From NCBI RefSeq assembly GCF_013170825.1, contig NZ_CP033365.1, positions 3,360,001-3,424,000 on the forward strand: 64,000 nt of DNA, written 5' to 3'. Under the pieces are notes generated by a model, which worked only from the letters and a program-made list of their open reading frames with translations, was not told where the DNA came from and did no database searches. Position 1 is the stretch's first letter; the number at the start of each line of letters is the position of its first letter. The DNA is from Mesorhizobium sp. NZP2298. GTDB taxonomy: Bacteria; Pseudomonadota; Alphaproteobacteria; Rhizobiales; Rhizobiaceae. This document shows positions 16,438 to 25,088 of this stretch, in pieces. The translations under genes were made by a program, and so were the position numbers.

Positions 16438-17265
16438 TCAGGCCGTTGCCCGCGCTGCCTCGCGGTAGAGTGTCGGCGGCACGCCGACATGGTCGCGGAA
16501 GAAGCGCGAGAAATTGCCCTGCGTGGTGAAGCCCAGATTGCAGGCAACCGAGATCAGCGGCTCCTGCGACCACTGCAACTGGCGCACCGCTTCTTCCATG
16601 CGCAGCGTGTTCCAGTAGACGTTGGGCGTCAGGTTGGTCTGTTCCTTGAACAAGGCAAAGAAATGCGGCCGCGACAGCCCGACGCTGCGCGCCACGTCAT
16701 CGAACGAGATGCGCTCGCAGACATTGGCCTTCATCAGCTGGATCGCCTTGCGGACACGGAAATCCTGCATCGTGCTGATGCGGATGCGCGTGTCCTGTGG
16801 CGCCGAGGCGTCGGCGGCATCGAGCACGCTATCGATGAAGCGCTCGATCTCGTAATTGGCGACGTCGTCGACGCTTTCATTGTCGGTCAGATGGTCGAGC
16901 AGGCTTGCGGCGGCCTGGTGCAGCCAGGGCTCCAGCGTGATCGCCGCCTGGGCAAACAATGGCGCGGAGGAGGGCAGGTCGCGGCGGCGCCGCGCCCAGT
17001 CGGGATCGATGTAGAAGGCCAGGAACAGGCCCGGCCTGCCATCCTGCGACAGGACGTGGCTGTGCGGTTGCAGAGAATTGATGCCGGCGGCGGTGTGTGG
17101 TCCCAGCCGAACCGTCTCGCGGCCGACCGTCATTTCGCCGGCCGTGCCTTCCAGCCAGATGATCAGGTGTGCCTCGACATGGGCATGGGTGACGAAGTCG
17201 CTTGCGACATTCAGGACAGAAACATGTCCGAACCGGCCCCAGTAGAGCCTGATCGCTTCCGTCAT
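16438..17265 (-). CDS. AraC-family transcriptional regulator
   Basis: A 275-residue regulator. The N-terminal half looks like a cupin-type sensor (HVEAHLIIWLEGTAGEMTVG). The C-terminal 100 residues form the double helix-turn-helix of AraC proteins: FDDVARSVGLSRPHFFALFK and ISVACNLGFTTQGNFSRFFR. CGGGAGGATATACCC gives a strong ribosome site before the ATG at 17265. It lies 115 bp upstream of the molybdenum-hydroxylase operon on the same strand and is the probable activator of that operon, perhaps as its first gene. The inducer is unknown. Confidence 0.93.
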   Translation of the reverse strand: MTEAIRLYWGRFGHVSVLNVASDFVTHAHVEAHLIIWLEGTAGEMTVGRETVRLGPHTAAGINSLQPHSHVLSQDGRPGLFLAFYIDPDWARRRRDLPSSAPLFAQAAITLEPWLHQAAASLLDHLTDNESVDDVANYEIERFIDSVLDAADASAPQDTRIRISTMQDFRVRKAIQLMKANVCERISFDDVARSVGLSRPHFFALFKEQTNLTPNVYWNTLRMEEAVRQLQWSQEPLISVACNLGFTTQGNFSRFFRDHVGVPPTLYREAARATA

Positions 17266-17443
17266 GGGTATATCCTCCCGCAGGCGACTGGCCTCCCTTC
17301 GCCTGCATTGGGATTGTGCGGCCGGTTTCCGGTTTCCGTCAAGGCATCGGCTCGCGGCCGGTACCGATGGCGGGCCGCCTCAGCCGATTTTCAGACTGAG
17401 CGATAGGAACCGGAACGAATAGCGCTTCGGCGGCAGAGGCCTC

Positions 17444-18442
17444 TCAATCGCTGCGGCGGAAGTTGCGGATGCGGTCGAACAACACCGCCAGCAAGATGGC
17501 GCCGCCGATGAAGGTGCCCTGCCAGAAGGCGTTGATGCCAAGCAGGCCAAGGCTGTTGCGGATCACCTCGATGAGCGCGGCGCCGACGATGGCACCAAAG
17601 GCGGTGCCGACGCCGCCGGCCAGGTTGGCGCCGCCGATGACGGTGGCTGCGATGACCTGCAGCTCCATGCCGGTGCCGAGATTGGTGGTGACGGCGCCGA
17701 GCCATCCGGTCTGGATGATGCCGGCAATGCCCGCCGACAGCGCCGAGATCATGTAGACGGCGACCTTGATCTGGCGCACCGGCACGCCGGTCAGCGTTGC
17801 AGCGTGCTCGTTGCCACCGATGGCGAAGATGTGGCGGCCGAACTTGGTCCAGCGCAGGACGAAGCCGGTGATCAGCGCCAGCAGGATCATGTAGAGCACC
17901 GGATTGGCGATGCCGAACAGCCAGGCGCCGCCGCCCAACGCCAGCAGCTTGTTGTGGTCCGGCCCGAACTGGAAGACGACGGTGTTGTTGGAGGCGACCA
18001 TGGCCAGGCTGCGGGCAATCGACAGCATGCCGAGCGTCACCACGAAAGGCGGGAAACCGAGATAGGCGATCATGACACCGTTGAAGGCGCCGATGGCAAG
18101 CGCGGTGGCGATGGAGGCCAGGATGCCGATTTCGATCGAATAGCCGGCATGCATGGTGACGGCCAGCACCATCGACGACAGGCACAGCACCGACCCGACC
18201 GACAGGTCGATACCGCCGGTGATGATGACGAAGGTCATGCCGAGCGCGACGATGGCGACGAAGGTGACGTTGCGGGTGATGTTGTAGAGGTTCTTCGAGG
18301 TGGCGAAGGCATCGGTGGCAAACGACAGGAAAATGCAGGCGAGGATGACGGCGATCACCACCCAGAACGTCTGGCTGGAGAACATCCGCGACAGAAAACT
18401 GTGCTGCTTCTGCGCGATCGTCTGGTCAAGGGTGACTGCCAT
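17444..18442 (-). CDS. Sugar ABC transporter permease (RbsC type)
   Basis: A 332-residue inner-membrane permease of the CUT2 family. ITGGIDLSVGSVLCLSSM is the diagnostic RbsC motif, and ATVIGGANLAGGVGTAFGAI is the conserved C-terminal segment. AGGAAAGG precedes the ATG at 18442. It follows the ATPase gene by 61 bases on the same strand. Its binding protein is encoded divergently at 19696. The 178-bp stretch 17266-17443 between this gene and the AraC start carries nothing clear beyond promoter-sized space. Confidence 0.94.
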   Translation of the reverse strand: MAVTLDQTIAQKQHSFLSRMFSSQTFWVVIAVILACIFLSFATDAFATSKNLYNITRNVTFVAIVALGMTFVIITGGIDLSVGSVLCLSSMVLAVTMHAGYSIEIGILASIATALAIGAFNGVMIAYLGFPPFVVTLGMLSIARSLAMVASNNTVVFQFGPDHNKLLALGGGAWLFGIANPVLYMILLALITGFVLRWTKFGRHIFAIGGNEHAATLTGVPVRQIKVAVYMISALSAGIAGIIQTGWLGAVTTNLGTGMELQVIAATVIGGANLAGGVGTAFGAIVGAALIEVIRNSLGLLGINAFWQGTFIGGAILLAVLFDRIRNFRRSD

Positions 18443-18503
18443 TATCGACCTTTCCTGCCGGCGGCGATGCGCGCCAGCGTGGTGAAATACGGGTTTTGCG
18501 CCC

Positions 18504-19247
<744 letters not shown>

Positions 19248-19695
19248 CAGCCTTTGCCTCCCTGTGCTTGCCGCATGCCCGGGACAGGGGCGGCTTTCGC
19301 GTCGCTCTCCCAGCTCCTCCCGGAAACAGCGATGTCAGGCATTTACGCAAATGCCCGTGCGGGCGTCAATTGTCCGATGAATAGGAAATAGGGCAATTGT
19401 CGGACGAATAGGGGATAGCGGTTCCGAAAAATCCGTTTTGTAGGACAAATAGCAATTGACGTTGGCGGCTTGCCGTTATTAGCTGAGGGTCGGAGGAAGA
19501 TTTGCCGGTCCCGAGCCATGATCGACGGCGGGGTCGGCGCGAGATCATCGACCGTGCCGGCGCTGCCGGTCCGGTCGCATCTGGAAATGCTTATCGGTCT
19601 TGCCAGGCGGCACGGGCATTCCCTGCCATCTCGCGTTGGGGCCGATTTGTGTGGCGGGCACGCCGTGTCCGTCTGTTTTTCAAGGGAGGACTGAT
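19248..19695. promoter_or_regulatory. 448-bp divergent promoter region with three operator-like repeats
   Basis: This gene-free stretch separates the ATPase/permease operon (minus) from the binding-protein gene (plus). It carries three related elements: ATTGTCCGATGAAT at 19369-19382, ATTGTCGGACGAAT at 19396-19409, and the inverted repeat TTTGTAGGACAAA at 19437-19449. All resemble the perfect palindrome ATTGTCTGACAAT at 22681-22693. The first two have the same ATAGG sequence directly after them. They are probably binding sites for the FadR-type regulators encoded nearby. The remainder, 19460-19695, holds the binding-protein leader and no credible gene. Confidence 0.6.
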
Positions 19696-20685
19696 ATGAG
19701 GAAAACAGTTTTGCTCGCCGCCGTCGCCGCCATGGCGTTGGGCGCCGGGCCGGCTTTGGCCAAGAAGCAACTCGTCATCGTGGTGAAAGGTCTCGACAAT
19801 CCGTTCTTCGAGGCCATCCACCAGGGCTGCGAGAAATGGAACAAGGAAAACGCCAGCTCGGAATATGAATGCTTCTACACTGGTCCGGCGTCGACTTCCG
19901 ACGAGGCCGGCGAGGCCCAGATCCTTCAGGATATACTGAGCAAGCCTGACACGGCGGCGGTGGCGATCTCGCCGTCCAACGCGCCACTGATCGCGCAGAC
20001 GCTCAAGACCGCCAATCCGACGATCCCGATCATGACCGTCGACGCCGACCTCGCCAAGGAGGACGCAGCCCTTCGCAAGACCTATCTCGGCACCGACAAC
20101 TACCTGATGGGCAAGAAGATCGGCGAATACATCAAGAAGGCCAAGCCGAATGGCGGCACGATCTGCACCATCGAGGGCAACCCGGCAGCCGATAACATCC
20201 TGCGCCGCGCGCAAGGCATGCGCGACGCCCTGACGGGCAAGGAGGGGCTTGCGGCACTCGCAGGCGAAGGCGGCTGGACCGAAGTCGCCGGCTGCCCGGT
20301 GTTCACCAATGACGACGGTGCCAAGGGCGTCCAGGCAATGACCGATATCCTTGCCGCCAACCCCAAGCTCGATGCTTTCGGCATCATGGGTGGCTGGCCG
20401 CTGTTCGGCGCGCCGCAGCCTTATCGCGACCTGGTTGGACCGTTGAAGGACCGGCTGGCCAAGAACGACTTCGTCATCGGTGCCGCCGACACGATCGGCG
20501 ACGAGGTGGCGATCGCCAGGGATGGCCTTGTCACCGCGCTGGTCGGCCAGCGGCCCTTTGAAATGGGCTACAAGGCGCCGTCGGTGATGATCGACCTGAT
20601 CACGGGCAAGAAGGTCGACGATCCGGTCTTCACCGGCCTCGACGAATGCACCAAGGATACGGTCGACACCTGTATCCAGAAGTAG
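19696..20685 (+). CDS. Sugar ABC transporter substrate-binding protein (RbsB type)
   Basis: A 329-residue periplasmic binding protein. I start it at the ATG at 19696, preceded by GGGAGGA; this gives an ideal Sec signal peptide (MRKTVLLAAVAAMALGAGPALA). The mature part is a Peripla_BP_4-type fold: VVKGLDNPFFEAIHQGCEKW, AVAISPSNAPLIAQTL and CTIEGNPAADNILRRAQGM are typical sugar-binding segments. Two extra Cys pairs may form disulfides. It is divergent from its ATPase and permease genes, so the shared 448-bp region probably co-regulates all three. Confidence 0.93.
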   Translation: MRKTVLLAAVAAMALGAGPALAKKQLVIVVKGLDNPFFEAIHQGCEKWNKENASSEYECFYTGPASTSDEAGEAQILQDILSKPDTAAVAISPSNAPLIAQTLKTANPTIPIMTVDADLAKEDAALRKTYLGTDNYLMGKKIGEYIKKAKPNGGTICTIEGNPAADNILRRAQGMRDALTGKEGLAALAGEGGWTEVAGCPVFTNDDGAKGVQAMTDILAANPKLDAFGIMGGWPLFGAPQPYRDLVGPLKDRLAKNDFVIGAADTIGDEVAIARDGLVTALVGQRPFEMGYKAPSVMIDLITGKKVDDPVFTGLDECTKDTVDTCIQK

Positions 20686-20696
20686 GTCTTCGATCC

Positions 20697-20721
20697 GGGG
20701 CGCTCGGCAAACGGGCGCCCC
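20697..20721 (+). terminator. GC-rich hairpin after binding-protein gene
   Basis: GGGGCGC (20697-20703) and GCGCCCC (20715-20721) form a perfect 7-bp stem 12 bases after the stop at 20685. Only GTCAATTCC follows, so the T-run is weak. It may also stabilise the upstream mRNA. Confidence 0.5.
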
Positions 20722-20867
20722 GTCAATTCCTGAGCGAGACGCCGTGGCGAGGGGCAACAGGCTCCGGCCTTGTCGCGTCCATGGTTTGGATTTTCGGCAA
20801 CGGGATCGGCGCGCCACGCAGGTTCGGATCCATCCGGGCGACGGGCAGCCGACCTATTGGAACGTGG

Positions 20868-21650
20868 ATGCCGCACGAGAAGGCAGAAAGAAAAGCCAGC
20901 CGGGCCAAGGCGCAAGCCAGCCGCGATCCGGCGGTCATGCGCAGGGCCGACGCGGCGCACTTTCCCGGATCCAGTGTTCATGCCTCGCTCGCCAGCGAGA
21001 TCGGTCTGCGGATCGTGCGCGGCGATTATCCGCCCGGCAGCATCCTGCCCAACGAGGCCAAATGGGCCGAAACCTTCAATGTCAGCCGTTCGGCGGTGCG
21101 CGAGGCGATCAAGATGCTGATGGCCAAGAGCCTTTTGGCATCACGCCCCAAGATCGGCAGCTGGGTCGAGCCGAAGGAGCGCTGGAACCTGCTCGACCGC
21201 GACGTGCTCGCCTGGTACGCGACCGCGCCCGACCGCGAGGCCTTCCTGCGCACCGTGCAGGAGTTCCGCCATATCATCGAACCGGAAGCGTCGGCCTTTG
21301 CCGCCATGCGGCGCAGCGACGAGCAGATGGCCGAGATCAGCCTTGCCTGCCGCGAGATGGGCGAGGCGGCCAACCTGCCTGAACGCATCCGCGCCGACAC
21401 ACGCTTTCACCTCGCCATCCTGCGGGCCTCGGGCAATGACCTTCTGGTGCCGCTCGGCGTGCTGATCGAGTCCGCGCTCGACCATCTCTTCGTCTTCACC
21501 ACGCGGCAGGTCGGCGACCAGCGGCGAGCGCAGAAACTGCATGAAGCGATCGAGAAGAACATCCGACTGCAACGGCCGGCGGCGGCCCGCAATGCCGTGC
21601 ACAAACTGCTCGCAGACACCGATGAAGGGATTGGAAGCAGGCGGCGGTGA
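20868..21650 (+). CDS. FadR/GntR-family (FCD) transcriptional regulator 1
   Basis: A 260-residue regulator. The winged helix-turn-helix is ASEIGLRIVRGDYPPGSILP followed by VSRSAVREAIKMLMAK. The C-terminal FCD effector domain contains EFRHIIEPEASAFAAM and ADTRFHLAILRASGN, which carry the metal- or ligand-binding Asp and His residues. I choose the ATG at 20868 because the first 46 residues then align without gaps to the paralogue at 23728; a start at 20646 would overlap the binding-protein gene and is rejected. FCD regulators usually repress sugar-acid or carboxylate genes. The candidate operators are the ATTGTC elements at 19369-19449 and 22681-22693. Confidence 0.92.
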   Translation: MPHEKAERKASRAKAQASRDPAVMRRADAAHFPGSSVHASLASEIGLRIVRGDYPPGSILPNEAKWAETFNVSRSAVREAIKMLMAKSLLASRPKIGSWVEPKERWNLLDRDVLAWYATAPDREAFLRTVQEFRHIIEPEASAFAAMRRSDEQMAEISLACREMGEAANLPERIRADTRFHLAILRASGNDLLVPLGVLIESALDHLFVFTTRQVGDQRRAQKLHEAIEKNIRLQRPAAARNAVHKLLADTDEGIGSRRR

Positions 21651-21670
21651 ACCGTCCGGCCGTTTGAGCC

Positions 21671-22609
21671 TCAAATCGTCTGCTTCTTGCCATCCTTCGT
21701 TGGCATCAGGTCGACGCCGTTGATCTTGGCGATATGCGTCGCCAGCATAGGCACGAACTGTTCTGCCGGACCGGTGGCATGGGCGCCGGCGAAGGAATTC
21801 TTGGTGGCGTTGCCGAGCGGGTTGGCGATACCGGCCGCACCCGCCATGGACTCCAGGTACGTCAGGTCCTTGAAGGCGTTGGCGATGGTGAATTTGTGGG
21901 CGTCGCGGTCGCCTTCCAGCGTCCAGCGCATGAAGGTCTGGTAGAAGCCGCAATCCATTCGGCCGTTGCGGATGACGCTGTCGAAACGCGGCGGCGAGAT
22001 GCCGACCTTTTCAGCCAGGGCCAATGCTTCGGAATAGATGGCGGCATAGCCCAGCGAGATGAAGTTGTTGAGCAGTTTCATGCGGTGGCCATCGCCGGTG
22101 TCGCCGATGTGGACGATACGGCCGGCCCAGGTTTCGATCACCGGTTTCACCCGGGCAAAGACGGCATCCGGCGCGCCGACCATGGCATCGAGCGTGCCTT
22201 CCCAGGCCTCCTTCGGGGTGCGGCTCAGCGGCGCATCGACATAGTCGATGCCAAGCGCGTTGAGTTCGGCCGCGAGCGCGACGGTCGAGACCGGGTCCGA
22301 GGTTGAACAGTCGACGACGACCGAACCTTTCTTCAAGCCTTCCTTGAGGCCACCGGGGCCGCGGATGATGGCTTCCACTTCGCGCGACCCGGTGACGCAG
22401 ATGAAAACAATATCAGACGCCGCCGCGACATCGCGCGAGGTCGATGCTTCCCTGGCGCCTCGGCCAAGAAGGTCCTCCGCCGGCTTGCGGTTCTTGCGGC
22501 CAAGGAATGTCAGGGGATAGCCCTTGTCGACGATGTTCTTGGCAATGCCGTGCCCCATCAGGCCAAGGCCGATGAAGCCGATCGTCTCGCGCGCGGCGGA
22601 GGTGTTCAT
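21671..22609 (-). CDS. NAD(P)-dependent oxidoreductase, 3-hydroxyisobutyrate dehydrogenase family
   Basis: A 312-residue beta-hydroxyacid dehydrogenase. It has the Rossmann motif IGFIGLGLMGHG at the N-terminus and DAPLSRTPKEAWEGTLDAMV in place of the usual DAPVSGG substrate loop. KLLNNF carries the catalytic Lys. The altered loop suggests a substrate other than 3-hydroxyisobutyrate, perhaps a tartronate-semialdehyde or sugar-acid derivative. It is convergent with the regulator at 20868 and divergent from the epimerase gene, sharing the promoter region 22610-22728 with its two palindromes. Confidence 0.88.
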   Translation of the reverse strand: MNTSAARETIGFIGLGLMGHGIAKNIVDKGYPLTFLGRKNRKPAEDLLGRGAREASTSRDVAAASDIVFICVTGSREVEAIIRGPGGLKEGLKKGSVVVDCSTSDPVSTVALAAELNALGIDYVDAPLSRTPKEAWEGTLDAMVGAPDAVFARVKPVIETWAGRIVHIGDTGDGHRMKLLNNFISLGYAAIYSEALALAEKVGISPPRFDSVIRNGRMDCGFYQTFMRWTLEGDRDAHKFTIANAFKDLTYLESMAGAAGIANPLGNATKNSFAGAHATGPAEQFVPMLATHIAKINGVDLMPTKDGKKQTI

Positions 22610-22628
22610 GTCGTCTGTCCTATCCCGG

Positions 22629-22640
22629 ATTATCGATAAT
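22629..22640. promoter_or_regulatory. Perfect 12-bp palindrome in divergent promoter
   Basis: ATTATCGATAAT is self-complementary and lies 20 bases before the oxidoreductase start on the minus strand. It differs from the ATTGTC motif, so it may bind another factor or be a degenerate relative. Confidence 0.4.
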
Positions 22641-22680
22641 TGCGCCGCCGTTTTAGACCTATGTGGTTGCGGAATGCAAT

Positions 22681-22693
22681 ATTGTCTGACAAT
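22681..22693. promoter_or_regulatory. Operator-like palindrome ATTGTCTGACAAT
   Basis: Perfect 6-bp arms (ATTGTC and GACAAT) around a single T, placed 35 bases before the epimerase start at 22729. FadR-family proteins bind short palindromes of this size. Related elements sit at 19369-19449 in front of the transport genes, so this is the best candidate site for the FCD regulators. Confidence 0.65.
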
Positions 22694-22728
22694 AGACGGG
22701 AATTCCAGAGCCTGTCATGGAGACCAGA

Positions 22729-23625
22729 ATGACGAAGCGGATCATGTTCACCGGCGGCAGCGGCAAGGCTGGGCGCCATGTCGTGCAATATCTTGTCGAG
22801 CAGGGCTGCCAGGTGCTCAACATCGACACCAAGCCGCTCGACAATCCCAAGGTGCGCACGCTGATCACCGACATTACCGACAGCGGGCAGGTGTTCAACG
22901 CGCTGTCGAGCTATATGGGCCTGCACGAATTCGACCCGTCGCTGCGCCCGCAGCCGGTGGATGCGGTGGTGCATTTCGCCGCCATCCCGCGCATCATGAT
23001 CACGCCCGACAACGAGGTGTTCCGGATCAATGCGATGGGCACCTATAACGTCATCGAGGCGGCGGTGAAGCTCGGCATCCGCAAGATCATCATCGCTTCC
23101 TCCGAGACAACCTATGGACTGGTGTTCGCCAACGAGCCGCGCGATCCCAAATATTTCCCGCTCGACGAGGAGTATGATGTCGATCCGATGGATAGCTACG
23201 CGCTGTCCAAGATCGTCAACGAGAAAACCGCGCGGGCTTTCGCGCAACGCAACGGCACCGACATCTATGCCTTGCGCATCGGCAATGTCATCGAGCCGCA
23301 CGAATATTCGCTGTTTCCGAAGTGGTTCGCCGATCCCGGTTTTCGCAAGCGCATTGCCTGGAGCTATGTCGACGCGCGCGATCTCGGCCAGATCACGCTA
23401 CGCGCCATCGAGAAGGACGGTCTCGGCTACCAGGTGTTCAACGCGGCCAATGACGATACCTCGTCCGACCTGCCGACGGCGGAACTCCTGAAGCGCTTCT
23501 ATCCGGGCGTGCCGGTCAAGGCCGAACTTGGTGAATATGAGACGCTGCTGTCGAACCGCAAGGCGCGCGACATGCTGGGCTTCCGCCCGGAACACAGCTG
23601 GCGCAAATACGTCAAAACGGCCTGA
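22729..23625 (+). CDS. NAD(P)-dependent epimerase/dehydrogenase (extended SDR)
   Basis: A 298-residue extended short-chain dehydrogenase. MFTGGSGKAGRHVVQYL is the NAD-binding glycine motif, VVHFAAIPRIM is the conserved HxAA segment, and SYALSKIVNEK holds the catalytic Tyr-x-x-x-Lys. I favour the ATG at 22729 because GGAG lies 6 bases upstream; the ATG at 22717 would add METR. It could be a sugar-nucleotide epimerase, but location in a catabolic, FCD-regulated cluster favours a sugar or uronate dehydrogenase. It precedes the second FCD regulator by 102 bases. Confidence 0.9.
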   Translation: MTKRIMFTGGSGKAGRHVVQYLVEQGCQVLNIDTKPLDNPKVRTLITDITDSGQVFNALSSYMGLHEFDPSLRPQPVDAVVHFAAIPRIMITPDNEVFRINAMGTYNVIEAAVKLGIRKIIIASSETTYGLVFANEPRDPKYFPLDEEYDVDPMDSYALSKIVNEKTARAFAQRNGTDIYALRIGNVIEPHEYSLFPKWFADPGFRKRIAWSYVDARDLGQITLRAIEKDGLGYQVFNAANDDTSSDLPTAELLKRFYPGVPVKAELGEYETLLSNRKARDMLGFRPEHSWRKYVKTA

Positions 23626-23727
23626 CCGAGCGAACAAGAGAGGCTGGGCTGTGCATAGCGGGGCGCTTTGCGGCCCAACCGTTCCGTGGTGCTTGACAGC
23701 TTCCGCAAACCAGCCTTTCTGAAGCGT

Positions 23728-24504
23728 ATGCGGGACGCGAAGCCGAACAAGGAAAAATCGCCTGTTAAGGCGGATGCCGCCGAGCGCTCGACCGGTGTTC
23801 GCCGGCCCGACGCGGCGCGTATTCCCGGCGCCAGCGTGCACACGTCGCTGGCGAGCGAGATCGGTCTGCGGATCGTGCGCGGCGACTATCCGCCCGGCAC
23901 CATCCTGCCCAACGAAGCCAAATGGTCGGAGACCTTCAGCGTCAGCCGCTCGGCGGTGCGTGAGGCAATCAAGATGCTGATGGCCAAGAGCCTGCTTGCA
24001 TCACGGCCCAAGATCGGCAGTTGGGTGGAGCCGAAAGAACGCTGGAACCTGCTCGACCGCGATGTGCTCGCCTGGTACGCGACGTCGCCGGACCGCGAGG
24101 TGTTCCTGAAGACGGTGCAGGAGTTCCGCCACATCATCGAGCCGGAAGCGACCGCTTTCGCGGCGATGCGGCGGACCGACGAGCAGATGGCCGAGATCAG
24201 CCAGGCCTGCCGCGAGATGGGCGAGGCCGCCAGCCTGCAGGAGCGCACCCGCGCCGACACGCGCTTTCATCTCGCCATCCTGCGCGCCTCCGGCAACGAT
24301 CTTCTGGTGCCGCTTGGCGTGCTGATCGAATCCGCGTTCGATCACCTGTTCACCTTCACCACCCGGGAAGTCGATGATCTCAACCATGCGCAAAAGCTGC
24401 ATGAGGCGATCGAGAAGAACATCCGGCTGCAACGCCCGGACGCGGCGCGAGCCGCGGTTCGCAAGCTGCTGGCCAACACCGACCACGTGATCAAGTCGCG
24501 CTAG
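23728..24504 (+). CDS. FadR/GntR-family (FCD) transcriptional regulator 2
   Basis: A 258-residue close paralogue of the regulator at 20868-21650. The two align end to end with long identical runs in the DNA-binding domain, for example VSRSAVREAIKMLMAKSLLA and IGSWVEPKERWNLLDRDVLA, so they very probably bind the same sites. They differ mainly in the first 20 residues and the extreme C-terminus. The chosen ATG at 23728 matches the paralogue exactly in length up to the helix-turn-helix. It is downstream of the epimerase on the same strand, and a TTGACA at 23693-23698 is too close to the start to be a convincing promoter. Confidence 0.92.
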   Translation: MRDAKPNKEKSPVKADAAERSTGVRRPDAARIPGASVHTSLASEIGLRIVRGDYPPGTILPNEAKWSETFSVSRSAVREAIKMLMAKSLLASRPKIGSWVEPKERWNLLDRDVLAWYATSPDREVFLKTVQEFRHIIEPEATAFAAMRRTDEQMAEISQACREMGEAASLQERTRADTRFHLAILRASGNDLLVPLGVLIESAFDHLFTFTTREVDDLNHAQKLHEAIEKNIRLQRPDAARAAVRKLLANTDHVIKSR

Positions 24505-24560
24505 GGTGAATTGATGTCCAGGTGATGCCGGCCCGCGAACGGCAGTTTACGCTCCGCACC

Positions 24561-24574
24561 GGTTCTCGAGAACC
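24561..24574. repeat. Perfect 14-bp palindrome between convergent genes
   Basis: GGTTCTCGAGAACC lies in the 115-bp gap between the second FCD regulator (plus) and the DUF3175 gene (minus). No T-run follows on either strand. It may be a weak bidirectional terminator or a protein-binding site. Confidence 0.4.
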
Positions 24575-24619
24575 ACCATTCTCGGCTCGTCCTGAATCTC
24601 AACAAACCCCAGGCCGGAG

Positions 24620-24910
24620 CTACTCTTCCTTCTCGCGGCCGAAGGCCACGCGCAGTTCGTCCTTGGCGTGCTCGAGCACCTGTCTGCGCGCGGCGGGCAG
24701 GTTCTTGCCGGCGCGGTTGATGTAGAAATTCAGCATCGACATCGCTGACTGGAAGGGTTCGGCCTTGCGGCGGTGGCTGTGCTCGGCCGACCGCTTGAGC
24801 GAGGCGGCGATCTTTTTGGCGTCGTCGGATTCGAAGACGTGATCCTCAAGATCCATCGCGTCGCTGTGCTCGGTCACCTCGGCCGACCATTTCTTCTTGG
24901 CTGTGGTCAT
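24620..24910 (-). CDS. DUF3175 domain protein
   Basis: A 96-residue charged protein. KKWSAEVTEHSDAMDLEDHV, then SLKRSAEHSHRRKAEPFQSA and MLNFYINRAGKNLP, match what I recall of the DUF3175 family, which is small, cytoplasmic and of unknown function. I start it at the ATG at 24910, with AGGAG 8 bases upstream; a longer frame to 25126 is not conserved-looking. It stands alone, convergent with the regulator on one side and divergent from the MFS gene on the other. Confidence 0.8.
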   Translation of the reverse strand: MTTAKKKWSAEVTEHSDAMDLEDHVFESDDAKKIAASLKRSAEHSHRRKAEPFQSAMSMLNFYINRAGKNLPAARRQVLEHAKDELRVAFGREKEE

Positions 24911-25088
24911 GGCTGGGACTCCTATGCGGGTTCGCTGATCGGAAAACTCCAGACATTGGCGTCGGTTCCCGCCTTCGTGCACGCTCTGGAGCCACGGATT
25001 TGCTGGCCGTGGCGCTGCTGTGGGCTGAGAATGTGCCGATAGTGGCCGAAACGGCAGCCGATTTCGAGACCGCCGACAGGAAACGCCT

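Noticed and set aside
19470..19694. Possible 74-residue gene before the sugar-binding protein
   Set aside because: No family resemblance or ribosome site, and it ends directly at the binding-protein start; best read as leader sequence.
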